Shown in pieces: positions 12,319 to 27,000 of a stretch of 64,000 bases of DNA. Every line of letters begins with the position of its first letter. Within the stretch, counting starts at the first letter, position 1. Under the pieces are notes generated by a model. It saw only the letters and a list, made by a program, of their open reading frames with translations, was not told the DNA's origin and searched no databases. Location of the stretch: NCBI GenBank assembly GCA_905250115.1, contig CAJNOI010000058.1, positions 471,328 through 535,327 on the forward strand, given 5' to 3'. A program made the translations under genes and the position numbers. This stretch comes from Adineta steineri (Eukaryota > Rotifera > Eurotatoria > Adinetida > Adinetidae).

Positions 12319-14714
12319 CTGAAATATTGTCAAAAAAGTCAATCATATTTGAAAATGTATTACTTCTTTCAGGGTACACTTTTTTTTATATGTTAATGGC
12401 CTTGCTCGTTCGTTTGTTCTGTTTGAAAGAGCAATTTCAATAGTAATATTAAAAGGTATAGGTTGGATGGATCATATATTTCTTGATAAGCGGGGTACCC
12501 AATAGAGGGCGTTTTTACCAATCAATGAACGATTATATATTGTTTGAGTATATATCAAGATAAGCTCATACTATGGAATACATTTTTTAACTGAATGATT
12601 TATACATATATTTATTAAAACGTATCGTATGTACTAAAAATAACAAATCATATATGTCAAATATTTGTTATTAGATTTATATTTCTCATTATTTATTTAA
12701 ATACTCAGTTTAAAAAGTAGAAAAAAAACTTTTGTAAATATTGAAATATTCAATAATATAAATTTTACTATATGATAGATAAAAAATTGAAATATCTTTT
12801 AAACAAATCAGTATGAAGTTCATCAAGATTTTTATTACAAAAAAAAACATTCTACACGTACCAATAATTATGATTCGCTACAAGTAATAATCATCTTGTA
12901 TTCGTTTATCATTGACATGTCTTCTACGTTCGAATATTACTGAAAACTATAATTATTTTACAACAAACTTCATCATAGAATATAAATGAATGAAAAAAAT
13001 TTCATTATGAATATATGATAAATCACAATCGATTGAACTAATAAATCTGTTATAATCAATCATAAATTGAAACTATGATGTATTGACGAGATAAACACAA
13101 AAGTAAACATCTCATATAACGCAAGAGTATTATCATAACTAACTATGAAAACATGAAAAATTTCATTCGATACATAAACACTTCAGCCATTCAAAAGTGT
13201 ATGTAGTAACAAAATAAATGTATGTTAACTTGCATTTGTAATTCAAAACTTATTATCTATCATACGAAATGTCATTTCTTAATAGATCGAGTATCGAGTT
13301 TTCTCTATAATGAAAATCACAGAATACTAATTAACAGCAAATCTTACTTTAATGCATAACAACACATTCAATTTTATTTTTTAACTATATTTTTAAGAAA
13401 ACGAAATAGTTTAGACATAAAAACAATTGATAATAGATTAAGAATAACTAATGAACAATATATAAACAGAATGACTTATGAGTATATGTTGAAGACAACG
13501 AGAACGAAAACGAAAACGAAGGACCAACTATTAGATCATTATTTATCACACTCTTCGTTGGCCAGTATAAAATGTATAATTTTAGATCTTATCGTCGAAT
13601 ATATATATGATTCAAATCATTTCATATTATAATGAGCGTAAATAAATATTAATTTTTATTTTCACACTTTAGCTATATCTCACGGAAGTGCAACCTTTTC
13701 AATTCTCTATTGATTATTGTTTCCTCATAAGAATATCATTCATTAATATACGAAGATTATTCGATATAAGTTCCATAATATAGGATATTTTTCTTTATAT
13801 TCGAGGGAAATAATTGTTTGATAGTTTTCTTAATGTCTCTAGTTCATTGTGTTGTATTTCTAATCCTAGATACTCTTTCAATAAATAAATGAAAATGAAT
13901 GTAAGAACTATAGTTGTTGTTTTTGTCTAGTATGTAACGTAGACTACTTTTATTGAACAATGTTGGTTGACAATGTCTATCCGTTGTTAATAGAAAAAAA
14001 ACAACGTGATTATATCTAAATACTTTATAAGAAAAAAAGTCATGTGCGTAATTATGATATCAAATGTGACTATAAGACATCATGTTCTCTAATATCAATA
14101 ATTGACTAATCATTATCAGAGATTAGTTTTAATTATTGTCTTTATCCTATTTTTGCTCTCGTAAACAGTATTCGATCGTATATGTATACGAACGAATGTA
14201 TTAAAGACTAGCTTTTCTATTGACTTTCACTTATGTTATACATATGTATATATATTCGTATGTATGCATATACTTTATGCAAGTCACAAGTCAAGCTTTA
14301 CTAATCTTCCACGACTCGTCTTTGTCGACATGTATACTATTTGATCAAATTGATGTTCATATATATATATAGACGTACATATGTATAAGAATGATAGACG
14401 ACGACGACGACAACAGAATAAGATACAAACAGTGGCGATCCTTATGCGATGTCTCAGTCAATGTATATGTGTATAGTAAAGAGAAATTAATTGGTGATAC
14501 GTGTGTATGCTAATGATTTGTTGATCAATTAGGCGTGGCCTTGTTGATCAAATGGATTAAAAAGAGAAAGAGAAACAGAAAGACAGACGACATTAACTGC
14601 TCTTTACGAGAAGAGGACGATGTCCATCACTTCTAATTCTTTTTGATATTATTCTTGATTGATAGTCAGTGACAAAAAAACTTCATCTTATTCTTTTTTT
14701 TATTTGGACTATAG
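12319..14714. other. Divergent intergenic region between contactin and myosin III, no gene seen
   Basis: About 2.4 kb of AT-rich sequence between two genes transcribed away from each other. It includes AT-palindromic stretches (about 14230-14280) and a purine-rich tract at about 14560-14590, some 130 bp before the myosin start. There is an imperfect GAGAACGAAAACGAAAACGA run at about 13498-13520. It probably carries regulatory sequence for both genes; no individual element can be proven. Confidence 0.45.
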
Positions 14715-17700
14715 ATGCCGCAATTACTTCATCATCATCACCATCCCTTATCACCACCCTTATCATCAGCTGAACCAGTACCACCTATTCCACCTCGTCT
14801 TCATTCACGTCCATCATCTAAACAACATCAATCACAATCAATTTTAATTGCAGCTAATCAACAGATTAATAACAATAATAATAATAATAATAATTTTTTT
14901 CGACTTGATGATTTACCATCACCTGATCGTGAATGGCAATTACTAGAAAATATAGGTGATGGTACTTATGGCGAAGTATTTCGTGTAAATTAATGAAACA
15001 TATTTTTTATGTACATATGAAATCTATTCTTTTTTTTGTTGTATTTAGGCAAAAAATATTCGAAATCCAGATTTCAGTGCTGCTGTAAAAATTATGCATC
15101 CAACTAATGAAGTTCTTGAAGAAATTGAACAAGAACATCGTGTTCTTCTTGAACTTTCTAATCATGAAAATATTTGTCGTTTCTATGGTGCATATTTAAA
15201 ACGTACTCCACCTCCTCCACCACCACCACCTCGTAATCCAATTACATCACCACTAGCACCTATCGATACAACTAGTCTTCTTTCAATTGAAACTAAATCT
15301 ATCAGTAGTCTTGTCAGTCCAAATTCAATATCTTTACCATTACCACTTGATCAGCTATGGTTAGTTATGGAATTATGTACTAGTGGTAGTGTTACTGATT
15401 TAGCAAAAGCAATGTTAAAAGCAAATCAACGTCTTGATGAAGCAATTATTGCTTATATCCTACGTGAAACATTGAAAGCTTTATACCATCTTCATTCAAA
15501 TAATGTTATTCATCGTGATGTTAAAGGTCATAATATATTAATAACAGGTGATGGTCATATTAAATTAATTGATTTTGGTGTCAGCGCATATTTAAATCCA
15601 AATAATGGAAGACGTAATACTTCTGTTGGTACACCATTTTTTATGGCACCAGAAGTCATTGCTTGTGAAAGACAAATGGATTATGATTATGATACACGTG
15701 CTGATGTTTGGTCAACAGGAATTACTGCTATTGAAATAGCTGAAGGTAAAACCTATTATATTCTAATAAATATATATTCGAACTTTTGTTTTATTTTATT
15801 TTAAGGTGAACCTCCACTTGCTGATATGCATCCAATGCGTGCACTTGTATCTATTCCTCGAAATCCTCCACCCTGTTTACGTCAATCACAAGACTGGTCA
15901 AATGAATTTAATGATTTTATTCGTCAATCTTTAATAAAAGATTTTGAAGCAAGACCTTCTGTTGCACAAATGTTAGTTCATCCATTTATAACACATATAC
16001 CACCTGATGGTATTGAAGTTCGTCGACGTATTATACAAATTATTCATCGTTATAAACGATGTTATGATTTATCTGGTAAAAAATCTCGTGAAACATGTGG
16101 TGTTAAAAATGGACGTATCCGAGGTAAATCAGAAACATGCTCATCAGCAGCTATTGATGCGTCAAAAGCAGCTATAACATCCTATTCACCGACGACTGAA
16201 GCATTAGTTCCACCGCCAAAACGAATTATACAAGTCATAGGAAAACCATATAATCCACCACATCAGATTGTAGAAAATCATAAACGAGCAGCACCTCCAC
16301 CACCATTTGCTATTGAAAATGGACTTTATCAGAACGATGCAAATGCACGAATACAACAACAACCACCGCCACAACAAACTCAAGGTTATAAAACTAAACG
16401 AAAATCACCATCAAAACGACAACAAAAACAAATAAATGAAGTAAAATTACAACTATTTTATTAAAATATAAAAATAAATTTTCTTTTATTTTTTAGCAAA
16501 ATGGAAATCATTCTCCGTTAATAAAAAAACAACCTATTGCTCCACCAATAAATGATGGTATGCCTGTTTGTCATCCATCTTTAGCAAAAAAATTAAACAA
16601 TGCAAATTTTTATAATTCAACATATGATTCAACTTATGCAATTGATTCATCATCTATAACAAATGATTCTCCATTAAACCCACAACAACAAATAAATTCA
16701 TTTTCAACTGATGATTTAGCACAATTAGAAACATTCGATGAGCAATCAATAATTACTTATATGTATGATCGATTTTTAGCTAATCAAATTTATACTTATA
16801 TTGGTGATATACTTGTTGTAAGTCATTAATCTATCTCATAGAATTAGGGTTTTATCCAGCGGATGGGCGCCGCCCATTCGAAAAACGAAACTTAGATAAA
16901 ACATTTTTTTATTCACATCCATTTCTTTGTTTATATAATATTCTTATCTATTAGGCTGTTAATCCATTTCGTTCATTACAAATCTATGGTAAAGATGTAA
17001 TGATGCGTTATCGTTCAAGTGTTAAAAGTGAACAACCTCCACATATTTATGCATTAGCCGATTTTACTTATCAAGCTATGTTACATGATTTAGAAAATCA
17101 ATATATTGTTATATCAGGTGAAAGTGGTTCAGGTAAAACTCAATCAGCTAATTTTCTTGTTAAACAATTAACATTTCTTGGTAATGCACCAAATAAAAGT
17201 TTACAAGAAAAAATTCTTCAAATAAATCCATTAATCGAAGGTTTTGGTAATGCACGAACAATAATTAATGATAATTCATCACGTTTTGGAAAATATCTTG
17301 AAATGTTATTTACAAAACAAGGACGTGTTACAGGTGCACGTTTATCGGAATATTTATTAGAAAAAACTCGTGTTGTTAATCAAGGACGTGCCGAAAGAAA
17401 TTTTCATATATTTTATTATTTATTTCATGGTTTAGCATCATCATTGCCAAATGATGAAAAATCATTTTATTTATCAACAAATCAAACATATCATTATTTG
17501 ACAACTGGTTTACAAGATGATCATGATTTATCTGAAAGTTTTAAATCAAAATTTTCTACAATTGAAAAATGTTTTGAAATTATTGGTTTTCAACAAAATG
17601 AAGTTAAATCTATATATAGAATATTAGCAGGTCTTTTACATTTAGGTAATATAAGTTTTCATCAAAATGAAGGACATTTTATTGATGGTAAAACATGTTT

Positions 17701-20700
17701 AACTGATCGATATTTACTTCAAATTGTTTGTGAATTATTTGGTATTGATATTGCTGAATTTGATTTAGCATTAACAACATGTAATATTGTTACACGTGGA
17801 GAAACTATTCAACGTTCAACAACATTACAAGAATCACAATCAACTAGAGATGCGATGGCTAAAGCTCGTAAGTTTAAAAATAAGACTATTGCATGCAAGT
17901 GGAATCCGTATGTTTTCTTTTTTTTTATTTTACGAAATCAAATCTTTGACCCAGGAACGAGAGATATGTAGGTTTGTAGAGAAAAAATTTCTCTATCGAA
18001 CAGTGTATATGCTATCCAATTCTGTTGAGCACCGTAAAAATCGATTTTTGGGTTGAATTCAAGCCAGTTAGAAACCTGTATCGGAGTCAACTAAATCTTT
18101 AGCCTATAATTCATTTTTTACATTAAATTTTTTTTGAGATGAAGGTTTTGTTCTCTGATGTTTTCTCTACAACCTGATGTATTTTGAGGTTCACGAATAC
18201 AAAAGAAAGCTGGATGCATGTCTCTAACTGGCTTAAATTCAAGCCAAAAATCGATTTTTACGGTACTCAACAGAATTCGATAGAGAAAAATTTTCTCTAC
18301 AAGCCTACATATCTCTCATTCCTGGGTAAAATTTAACTATGAAATTTGTAGTTGTCTTTGAATATATAGAAATCGTACTTTTTGAATTTAGTTTATAATC
18401 GTTTATTTTCTTGGATTGTCAATCGAATATCAGCACTTCTTGCGCCAACAAAAGATAGTTTAAATCCAACGACTGATGATGAATCAAGTATACATTCTGT
18501 TCAAAATTATAATACCAACAATAATAATAATAATAGCAATCAAGATGATGAAAGTGAAAATGAAGCAGACGAAGAAGAAAACAATTGTTCAAATCCTATG
18601 ATAATTACATCATACGCACCGCAAACAATTATGTATGGAATGAAACGTACATTTGATTGTTTTGATATAATACAGACACCTCCATTTATAATTCAAAACG
18701 AAACAGAAGATATTGATGTTGATGACGATGATGATGAATTTTTAAATAAAAATAATAATAATAATACAAGTAGTGTACCATCACCAACAAATCATCCAGT
18801 TAATAATCATCAATCAACAGTTTCAATTAATGATTTAAATAATAATAATAATAATAATAACAATAATAATATTTCATCATCTAGTGATAAACCAATAAAA
18901 AATCTGATTGAAAGTTGGTCTAAAGTTGTTGCAGCATCATCATCACCCTCAAATTGGGTGAAAATAGGTGAACAAAAAACAAATAATAATGTTTTTTCAA
19001 ATAAAATTATTCAATCACATCATTCACGTTTTAATCTATCAAATCGTGCAACAAGTGAAACAAATTTAGCATTAAGAAAAAAAACTGTTGAAAATAATGT
19101 TAAAAAACATTATCAATCATCGAATAATCTTTGTATTAATACAAAACAATCATCATCATCATCACCATTATTATTACCTATTCGTTCAACAAATAAACAA
19201 GATATATTAACAAAAAATCATATAAATGGTACAGCAATACATTCCGATAATCAAAATTCTACTGAACAAAATACACCGAATAATTATGATGCACTTAAAA
19301 TAGCTATTTTAGATATATTTGGTTTTGAAAATTTTTCAACAAATACTTTCGAACAATTATGTATTAATATAGCCAATGAACAAATTCAATATTATTTTAA
19401 TCAACATGTTTTTGCATGTGAAAGACAAGAATATATTAATGAAAATTTATCTGTTTTACCATTACCAGCTAAAATGGATTTTACATTTTATGATAATCGA
19501 CCATTACTTGATATGTTTCTTAATAAACCAGTAAGTTCAATAGTTTCATAATTAATTATTAAAAAATAGAATAACTGGCCGACATTTCATGGGCGTGGGG
19601 AAGTGACGCCCTCTTGCTTTCGGGTTTTACGTTGTAAATCGTAAAAATATGATCTATGTCCCTCCCTGCTTTCGGCACGTCGTAACGCCCCTATGACATT
19701 GACTATAATTATATATTCTTATTTAGGTTGGTATATTAGCATTAATTGATGAGGAAAGTCGTTTTCCAAAAGCAAGTGATTATACATTAGTAGATAAATT
19801 AAATGCAAATTATTCGAATTCACCATTGTATATTCGTTCAAAATCAAGTTTTTCTTCGAATTCTCAACATTCATTATCTTCATCATCATCAACACTTCAA
19901 TCGATTCCATCATTTTCCATAATGCATTTCAATGGTCTAGTTCAATATGATGCACGTGGTTTTCTTGAAAAAAATCGTGATTATTTAGCACCAGAAATAA
20001 TTCAAGTTTTACGTTCATCACATGTTCAACTTGTTAGTTCATTATTTCAATCACCTTTAACTAAAACTGGTACATTACAAGAAAATGATAATCAACGTTA
20101 TAATTCATCATCCATTGAACCTATAACAAATAATTTCGATATAAATAATACATTAATGCCATTAAATGCCAGTCATAATCGTGTACAAGCAACAGTCAGT
20201 ACTTATTTTCGTTATTCATTAACTGATCTTTTTTCAAAAATGGTTCATGGTTCACCGAAATTTGTTCGTTGTTTTAAACCAAATAATGATCGTGTACCAG
20301 GCTGTTTTGATGCACCAACTGTTCTTGAACAATTAAAATATAGTGGAATATTAGCTGGTAAAAAGTTTTCTTTTAATAATACAATGAACGAAATTTTCTT
20401 TTGTTATTATTCTAGCGGCTAAAATTCGTCGGTATGGATTTTCGCATCGAATACCATTCGCAAATTTTATTCAACGTTATTCTATTCTTGCTTATCCAAT
20501 TACTGTGGATTTACCATTGACACGTGAAACATGTGAAAATATTTTACATAAATTAAAAATGCAGAATTGGACTACAGGTTTGTATTTAAGAAATTTCATT
20601 CTGAGTTATATCTATGAGAAACAGGAATAATCTAAAGATAATAAAAGAATAATTCCCTATGAACTAGTAATATTTTGTTTTTTAAGGTAAAAGTAAAGTA

Positions 20701-22941
20701 TTTTTGAAATATTATCATGCTGAACAATTAACACGTCTTTATTCTGATATGATGCGTGCTATAATAACCATACAATCCTATGTTCGAATGCGTTTTATAC
20801 GTTCACGTTATAAACAACGTCAATATAAACATTCAAATGATATGATTATACAAGAACTCCATCGACATCCGAAATTTTCTCGAGTTTGTTAATTATGTAA
20901 TTTATTTCCACGTGAAAAATTTTCGTATCTTTTTTTTAGTCAAATGCTGATGATGAACAAATAAGAAAAGAAAAAGCTGTCGTTTGTATTCAATCGTGTT
21001 TACGTGGTTATTTACAACGTTATATTATGAAACGAAAAAATAAGAAAAAATTAATATCACCATCGAATTTTGATATAGCAGCAACGATAATTCAAAAATG
21101 TTATCGTGGTTTTATTGTAAGAAAAGCATTTTTTCTCTATCAACAACGTCTTAGTACACAAATACTTTGTTTTTTACAACAAATTGAATTAATTAGTAAT
21201 GATTTTTTTACAAAAATTGTTAAAACAAATTATTGTGCTCCATTTAAATCTATCGATTGTCTACCAATCAATAGTTTTCATAATAATAAATATGTACAAA
21301 AATTTTCTCAATATTTATTTCCACCACCACCACCATTACCATTACCATCATCATTTATAATATCATCACCGCCACTACCACCACCACATGAACCTACATC
21401 AATAAAACCATCAATGATAACATCATCAATTCCACTTCCACCACCACCACCTGCTTTATTTCTTGCTTCAAGATCATCACCACGATCTCGACATCAACCA
21501 ATCATAACAAATCAATCCAATCGATCTCCATCACCATTATCATCATCATCGATCTCAAAATTTGCTCAAGTTAGAGATATATTTGCTCGTGCTGAAGCAG
21601 CATCAGCTAATTCACATCACTATCATCATCATCATCATATTCCATTAAAAAATCCTATTCAAACTCAACATTTATCTTCAAATAACACTACAACACATCA
21701 AGTTCTATCTATTGACCAAACTCGTAGTCCTAAACCAGTAACTGTTTTAGATGCTGTACAAGAATATCAAAAACAACATCTTAATAATCATCAACCAGGT
21801 TATAAACGTTTCGGACATTTAGGCGGAGGTGGAGGTATTCTTAATAATCGTCCATTAAATTTCAACGGAAATAATTATTTAAAACCTCGTGGTATTGCAT
21901 CATTTATTTCAAATAATAATAATAAACCTTTATTACAAAAAAAACAAACACCACCAGCAATAATACCAAGTTATATTTTATCATCACCTAAACAACATCA
22001 ACAACCATTAAAACCAATTACACGAGTAAATTATTTTTGTGAACTAATAGGAACTTTCTAAACGTCATAGGGATTAAAGAGGCATACTAACAAAAATAAT
22101 ATAGAGAATTATTTCCTTTTAAAAATATTTCGAGAATCAATAATTCCTTTATTACTTCTATAAAAGTTTTATTTTGTGTAGCCTGTGGATAAATTTAAAA
22201 GAAAACCATGACCACTTTTCTTCCGATAAATAATTTCCGGTGCTTCTTTAAATTACACCCGCATACAACATGCACATTCTTTGCCTTGAAAGTGCATACA
22301 ATATAAAGGGGGAAAAAAGACTCATTTCCTATGAGAAGATAATTATAGGGTTTAATACGTTCTAAAAATTTCATGATAAACTACGGAAAAGAATTATATT
22401 ATAATATTTAACCGATATCCTAATTAAAAATAGAATGATATTGTATAGAAAAAATATCGTTAACGGCAATAAAAAAAAAAGAAAGGCGATTGATCGTGAT
22501 TGGAAAAACTTTAATACTCAATTTTATATTTATATGAATTGATAAAAATAGATTAATACGATGATTGTTAGGATTAATTTCATATTCAGAAATTTATCCT
22601 ATCTAAGCCTAATTCTTTTTTTCTTAAGAGAATAATAAAGGATCTTAAATATAATTCTTAAAATGAAAAAAAATCATTTTTTTCCCTAGGAATCATCGAT
22701 GTCAACTCAACCCAAATATGCATTTCATGTTTTACTCCGTAAAACTGGTCAAGATTTAAGTACAGGACAAACATTATCAAAACGTCGAGTAATAAATGAA
22801 ACGAAACAAATTGATTTTCGTAGTGTACTTAAATCTCGACATACATTGAATGGTGGTAGTGATAATGAATTAATCATTAAATCGAACAGTGCATTACAAC
22901 AAACAACTAGTGATAGTCGAATGAGAATGAATGATTTGTAA
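14715..22941 (+). CDS. MYO3: Class III myosin with N-terminal protein kinase (NinaC/MYO3 type)
   Basis: Eleven exons: 14715-14984, 15049-15745, 15806-16440, 16497-16817, 16955-17867, 18392-19530, 19727-20357, 20416-20577, 20687-20883, 20940-22025 and 22690-22941. All phases agree, giving 2,100 aa. Residues 1-72 are His/Pro/Asn-rich. The kinase spans about 74-383: glycine loop GDGTYGEV, lysine [19 protein letters not shown], and GTPFFMAPE as in Ste20 kinases. It has a Pro-rich insert before the hinge. The motor (about 605-1590) has P-loop GESGSGKT, switch I NSSRFG and switch II DIFGFE. A low-complexity insert of about 280 aa precedes switch II. Three IQ motifs follow ([27 protein letters not shown]). 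The tail is Pro-rich and ends with FHVLLRKT and IDFRSVLK, which resemble MYO3 tail-homology motifs. Myosin III works in actin protrusions of photoreceptors and sensory cells. Confidence 0.92.
16860..16880. repeat. Short GC hairpin in a myosin III intron
   Basis: ATGGGCG and CGCCCAT flank one base inside intron 16818-16954, and the stem extends outward with one mismatch. It is GC-rich against an AT-rich background. It is probably a remnant of a mobile element, or simply a chance hairpin. Confidence 0.4.
17949..18327. mobile_element. Foldback/MITE-like element with long terminal inverted repeats, in a myosin III intron
   Basis: The intron 17868-18391 is about ten times the usual size here and holds two long inverted arms. 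The left arm (17949-18077) starts ACCCAGGAACGAGAGATATG. The right arm (about 18217-18327), read on the minus strand, starts ACCCAGGAATGAGAGATATG. The arms match almost throughout. The left arm carries an extra 18 bp (about 18001-18018) that the right arm lacks, plus scattered substitutions. The central part (about 140 bp) has no coding capacity. This is the layout of a non-autonomous DNA transposon. I could not see a clear target-site duplication. The flanking exons still splice in phase, so the insertion is tolerated. Confidence 0.8.
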
Positions 22942-24002
22942 AAACAAAAAAAATACGATTGATGATAATGATAAAATAAACTGATAAACAATGAAAATAA
23001 GTAGAAGATTATCTTTCTACTTTTGTCTTCGAGCATTACTCGTATATTATTAATTATAGAAACAAATATTACTTTCATTTTCATGTGAAATTCTATTTCA
23101 TATATACATTCTTATACTGTATATAATACTTTTTTTTGTCTTTATAATTATTTTTGTTTTTCTTCTTGATTTTATCAAAGGGTGTCTTATTTAAACGAAT
23201 AAAAAACAAAACTTGTTCCCCCCTTTGTTCTCTTAGTTCAATTTTTTGTGATTCTAATCAATACAAAATTCAATAAATTCTGTCTTTTTAAACAAGTCAA
23301 ATAAGAATTATCCTATCTCAAAGAATATTATCAATAGCTAAAAGATGCTTTCTAATAAACATTACAAAACGTATCTATCAGTATAAAATATAATTAATGA
23401 TTCTAGATAATACCTAAACTTATACATATGTGTGGACATCTGTATCTCTATTAGTTAAAAAACGATCTAAGTATTTTCCATCACACTCATCTGACAACAA
23501 CAAAATTAATGTAGGTCGACTGAATATTAGTGTCAAACTGATTTATACAAGACAAACGAATAGAGAGAGAGAGAGAAATATTTATTTGCCCTAAACTTTT
23601 CTTGTTTTGATACATATATATATAAATATCTAGAAAACAATGAGGTGTGTGTGATTAGCATCGTATACATAAAGTAACAGCATTGAATCTACTATTCATT
23701 ATATTTCTCAGTGCGGATGAGAACACTTTCTGTATTTCTCTGCTTGTCGGCTGACTGTTTCTCTCTTTCTCTAGATTTCTTCTTCTTCTTCTTCTTTTTT
23801 CTTTCTAGTGAAGAGAAGTAGAAGATGTGTCGTTTCAGAAAGGCGAACAAATATAGCAGAAAACAGAGAACATTGAAGTTCGTCGATACTTAAGTAATTG
23901 TTATTGTTTGTCTACTAGGAGAACAGAAGAAAACCGTGAACAAAAAGAATATACTATATTGTCAAATTAACTTGAACTTCGAGAACATATATATATACAA
24001 AT
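22942..24002. other. Intergenic with purine/pyrimidine microsatellites
   Basis: Spacer between myosin III and the nicotinic receptor gene. It contains a GA repeat (about 23562-23578) and a TTC repeat (about 23777-23798). These fall within about 450 bp of the receptor start and may belong to its promoter. No coding sequence is seen. Confidence 0.5.
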
Positions 24003-27000
24003 ATGGAATATCGTTCTTTGGTTTTCAATAATCAATTAATCACATCATCTATAATTATCGTCATTATATCTATTACACTACTTGGTAGGTAACTTAATCG
24101 AATGAGTACAATTATTCTTTCTATTACTTTAGTATTTAAAATAAGTTATAAATTTTACATTAGAATCGAGACAGGTGCTCTCTTCAACATTACTATCATG
24201 CAACTTGATTATTATACTAAACATTGCCTTTTCAACTACTTGAAAACTTTTTAAAAAAAACCGACATTTTTCTTTTTTGTTTGCATTTACACATGCTGTG
24301 ATAGGCAGTCAGTTATCATCAATCTAGCTTGAAGGATAAAAGGGTTATATTTTGTTATTTGAAACTATAGAAAAAAACAGAAAGTAAGAGATCAAACAGC
24401 TGGATATACATCTCGTTAGTATTTGATTTATCAATATGAATTGTTTTGTTTTTATTGGATAGGTACGATTAGATGTCAAGATTTTCGATCACCATTTGGT
24501 GCACTTACTGATTGTAGTAATCGAACACGATATAATTGTTCCGATGAACAACGTCTTTTATATTTTTTATTAAAGTAATGATAAATATTTTCTCATACTT
24601 TAACTTATATATATACATATAGAAACTATTCCAATAATGTTCGGCCAGTACGTAATGCTAGTTTACCAGTACCAGTTAAACTTGGTTTAACACTTACACA
24701 AATATTTGATATGGTTAGGAAAATAATAATTTTATTTGTTAATATAGAAAAAATTTACTTATCTTTATTTTAGATGGAAAAAAATCAAATATTAGTAAGT
24801 AATGTATGGCTCGATCAAGAATGGTAGGTATTGGAAAAGTTTATTCCGAACTTCTAAATATAAAGTTTTTTTTCTGTAAGGCGTGATGAATTTTTACAAT
24901 GGAATCCGGATGATTTCAATGGAATTCGTCGTCTTAATCTTCCATCTAAACTCATTTGGTTACCAGATATTGTTCTATATAATGTAAAACAAAACAAAAA
25001 ATCTTATATAATTCATTAAAATTTGACCTATTTTTAGAATGCTGATGAATTTTCTAATAGTAATATGATGCAAGCAAATGCAATGATTGATTTTGATGGT
25101 AGTGTATTTTGGCCAATACCAACACGATTGAAGAGTACATGTCAAATTGATGTAACATATTTTCCTTATGATGAACAAGAATGTAGACTTAAATTTGGTA
25201 GTTGGACTTATAATGGATTTCAAGTTTCAATTGCAGAACGTAATGATGCTATTGAATTATCGAATTATGTTCCAAATGGTGAATGGGATTTATTGGATAC
25301 ATCATATCAAGTTAATATTGTTCGATATCCATGTTGTCCAGAACCATTTCCGGATATAACATTTTTTGTTCGTATACGACGACGTATTTTATATTATTTA
25401 TATTCAGTTGTTTTTCCATGTGTTATGTTATCCGTATTAACTTTACTTGTTTTTTGTTTACCACCTGAATCCGGTGAAAAAATTGCTCTTGGTATAACTG
25501 TGTTACTTGCATTTAGTGTTTTCATGTTAGCTATTGCTGAAAGTATGCCAGAAACAAGTGAATATATTCCATTAATTGGTAAATTTAATATTTTTTTCGA
25601 GATTTTAACTATGTCTTCTTCTTTTTTTATTTTAAGGTTTATATTTAACAACAGTTATGTCTGTAACAAGTATATCGGTTATGATGACTGTACTTGTTCT
25701 TAATCTTCATTATCGTGGTCCAAAAAAAAATGAAGTACCATTTTGGTTACAACAATTATTAAGCTTATCGTTAGTTAATGTTGTTCGTTCATTTCCTAAA
25801 ACAAAAAAATTTAAATTACCATGTATAAGTAAAGAATCAACAAAGAAGAAGAACAGTGTTCATAATACAAGTAGCAGTCAACAATTATGTAATCTTACAC
25901 CTGCTAATGGAATTAAACCATCTTATATGAGTATTAATGAAACGAGATCAAAACCAAGAACAGCAACAATAACAACAGATGTAAGTATACTTTAATTCTA
26001 TTATGAGATCATCTAAGAAAACTTTTTTATCATTAAAGTTCAATTTTATTCAGAAAGATTATATGTACTATTGAAATGAAAATATCTTTACTTTCTATTT
26101 TAAAATAATGAAGGTTAATTGATATAGACAGTTCTTTCCTATGTAATTTATTTTTCATTGCTTTAGGTGCATAAATTGTTATTTCATTAGAGAGAACGTA
26201 GGTGTCGATAAAGTTCAAGATTCGATTGCTACAAAGAATTTGTACTTATAGTAAATAGATTATTTCTCAGAGGAAATCAATATCATAACTGAATTTACTA
26301 TTAAATCTTTCTCAAACTATTCACTTAGTTGTAAAAGATATTCGAAGCGAAGCATCTTTTCTTAGTTAATGATTTATCAGATAGAAGAAGAAAGTTTGTC
26401 TTTCAGTGTATAAACAATGTCTGTAATTATATATCGAATCAATATAAATGCATATGAAGATTCAGGTTTCCATTCAAGTATACGAGTCAATGAGAACGAG
26501 AAAAGTATATAATTATTTTTATTTCTTTATGTGGAAAACTTCCAACAATTAACACTTATAAATAGAATATACATTATTTTTTGCACTTGTAAGAGTATAT
26601 ATGACATAGGTAAGTGAGAAAGTTAGATGATTATTTTTTAGATAAGTGTTCTTACCAGTCGTCAAATTTATAATAAATAAACATGTCATTATAAAATTTT
26701 CTGAAACGATAGTTATAGAGTATAAGTAAACAATTACTTGTAATAATAGCATAATTTTTTTTAGAGTTTCTATTTATAATAATGAGGAAATGAATTGATT
26801 AAGCAACCATAATTAATTCAACTTTTGTTACACAAATGTCATCGAATATAATCTCATGTGTAGTGTATCTTAAAAACATGAAATATCATTTCCAAAAAAA
26901 AATTCTTTATATACTTCATATTTTTACTAAGTAATTTAAAAATCTAATTGTTTTTTCCATATAGCTGAATACAATTCAAATAGATACATTGAGTTCACAA

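Noticed and set aside
19531..19726. GC-richer intron of myosin III as a mobile element
   Set aside because: It has two loose copies of TGCTTTCGG, but the arms do not pair over any length; too weak to call.
19719..19913. Minus-strand open frame over the myosin motor
   Set aside because: Antisense of a confirmed motor exon (19727-20357).
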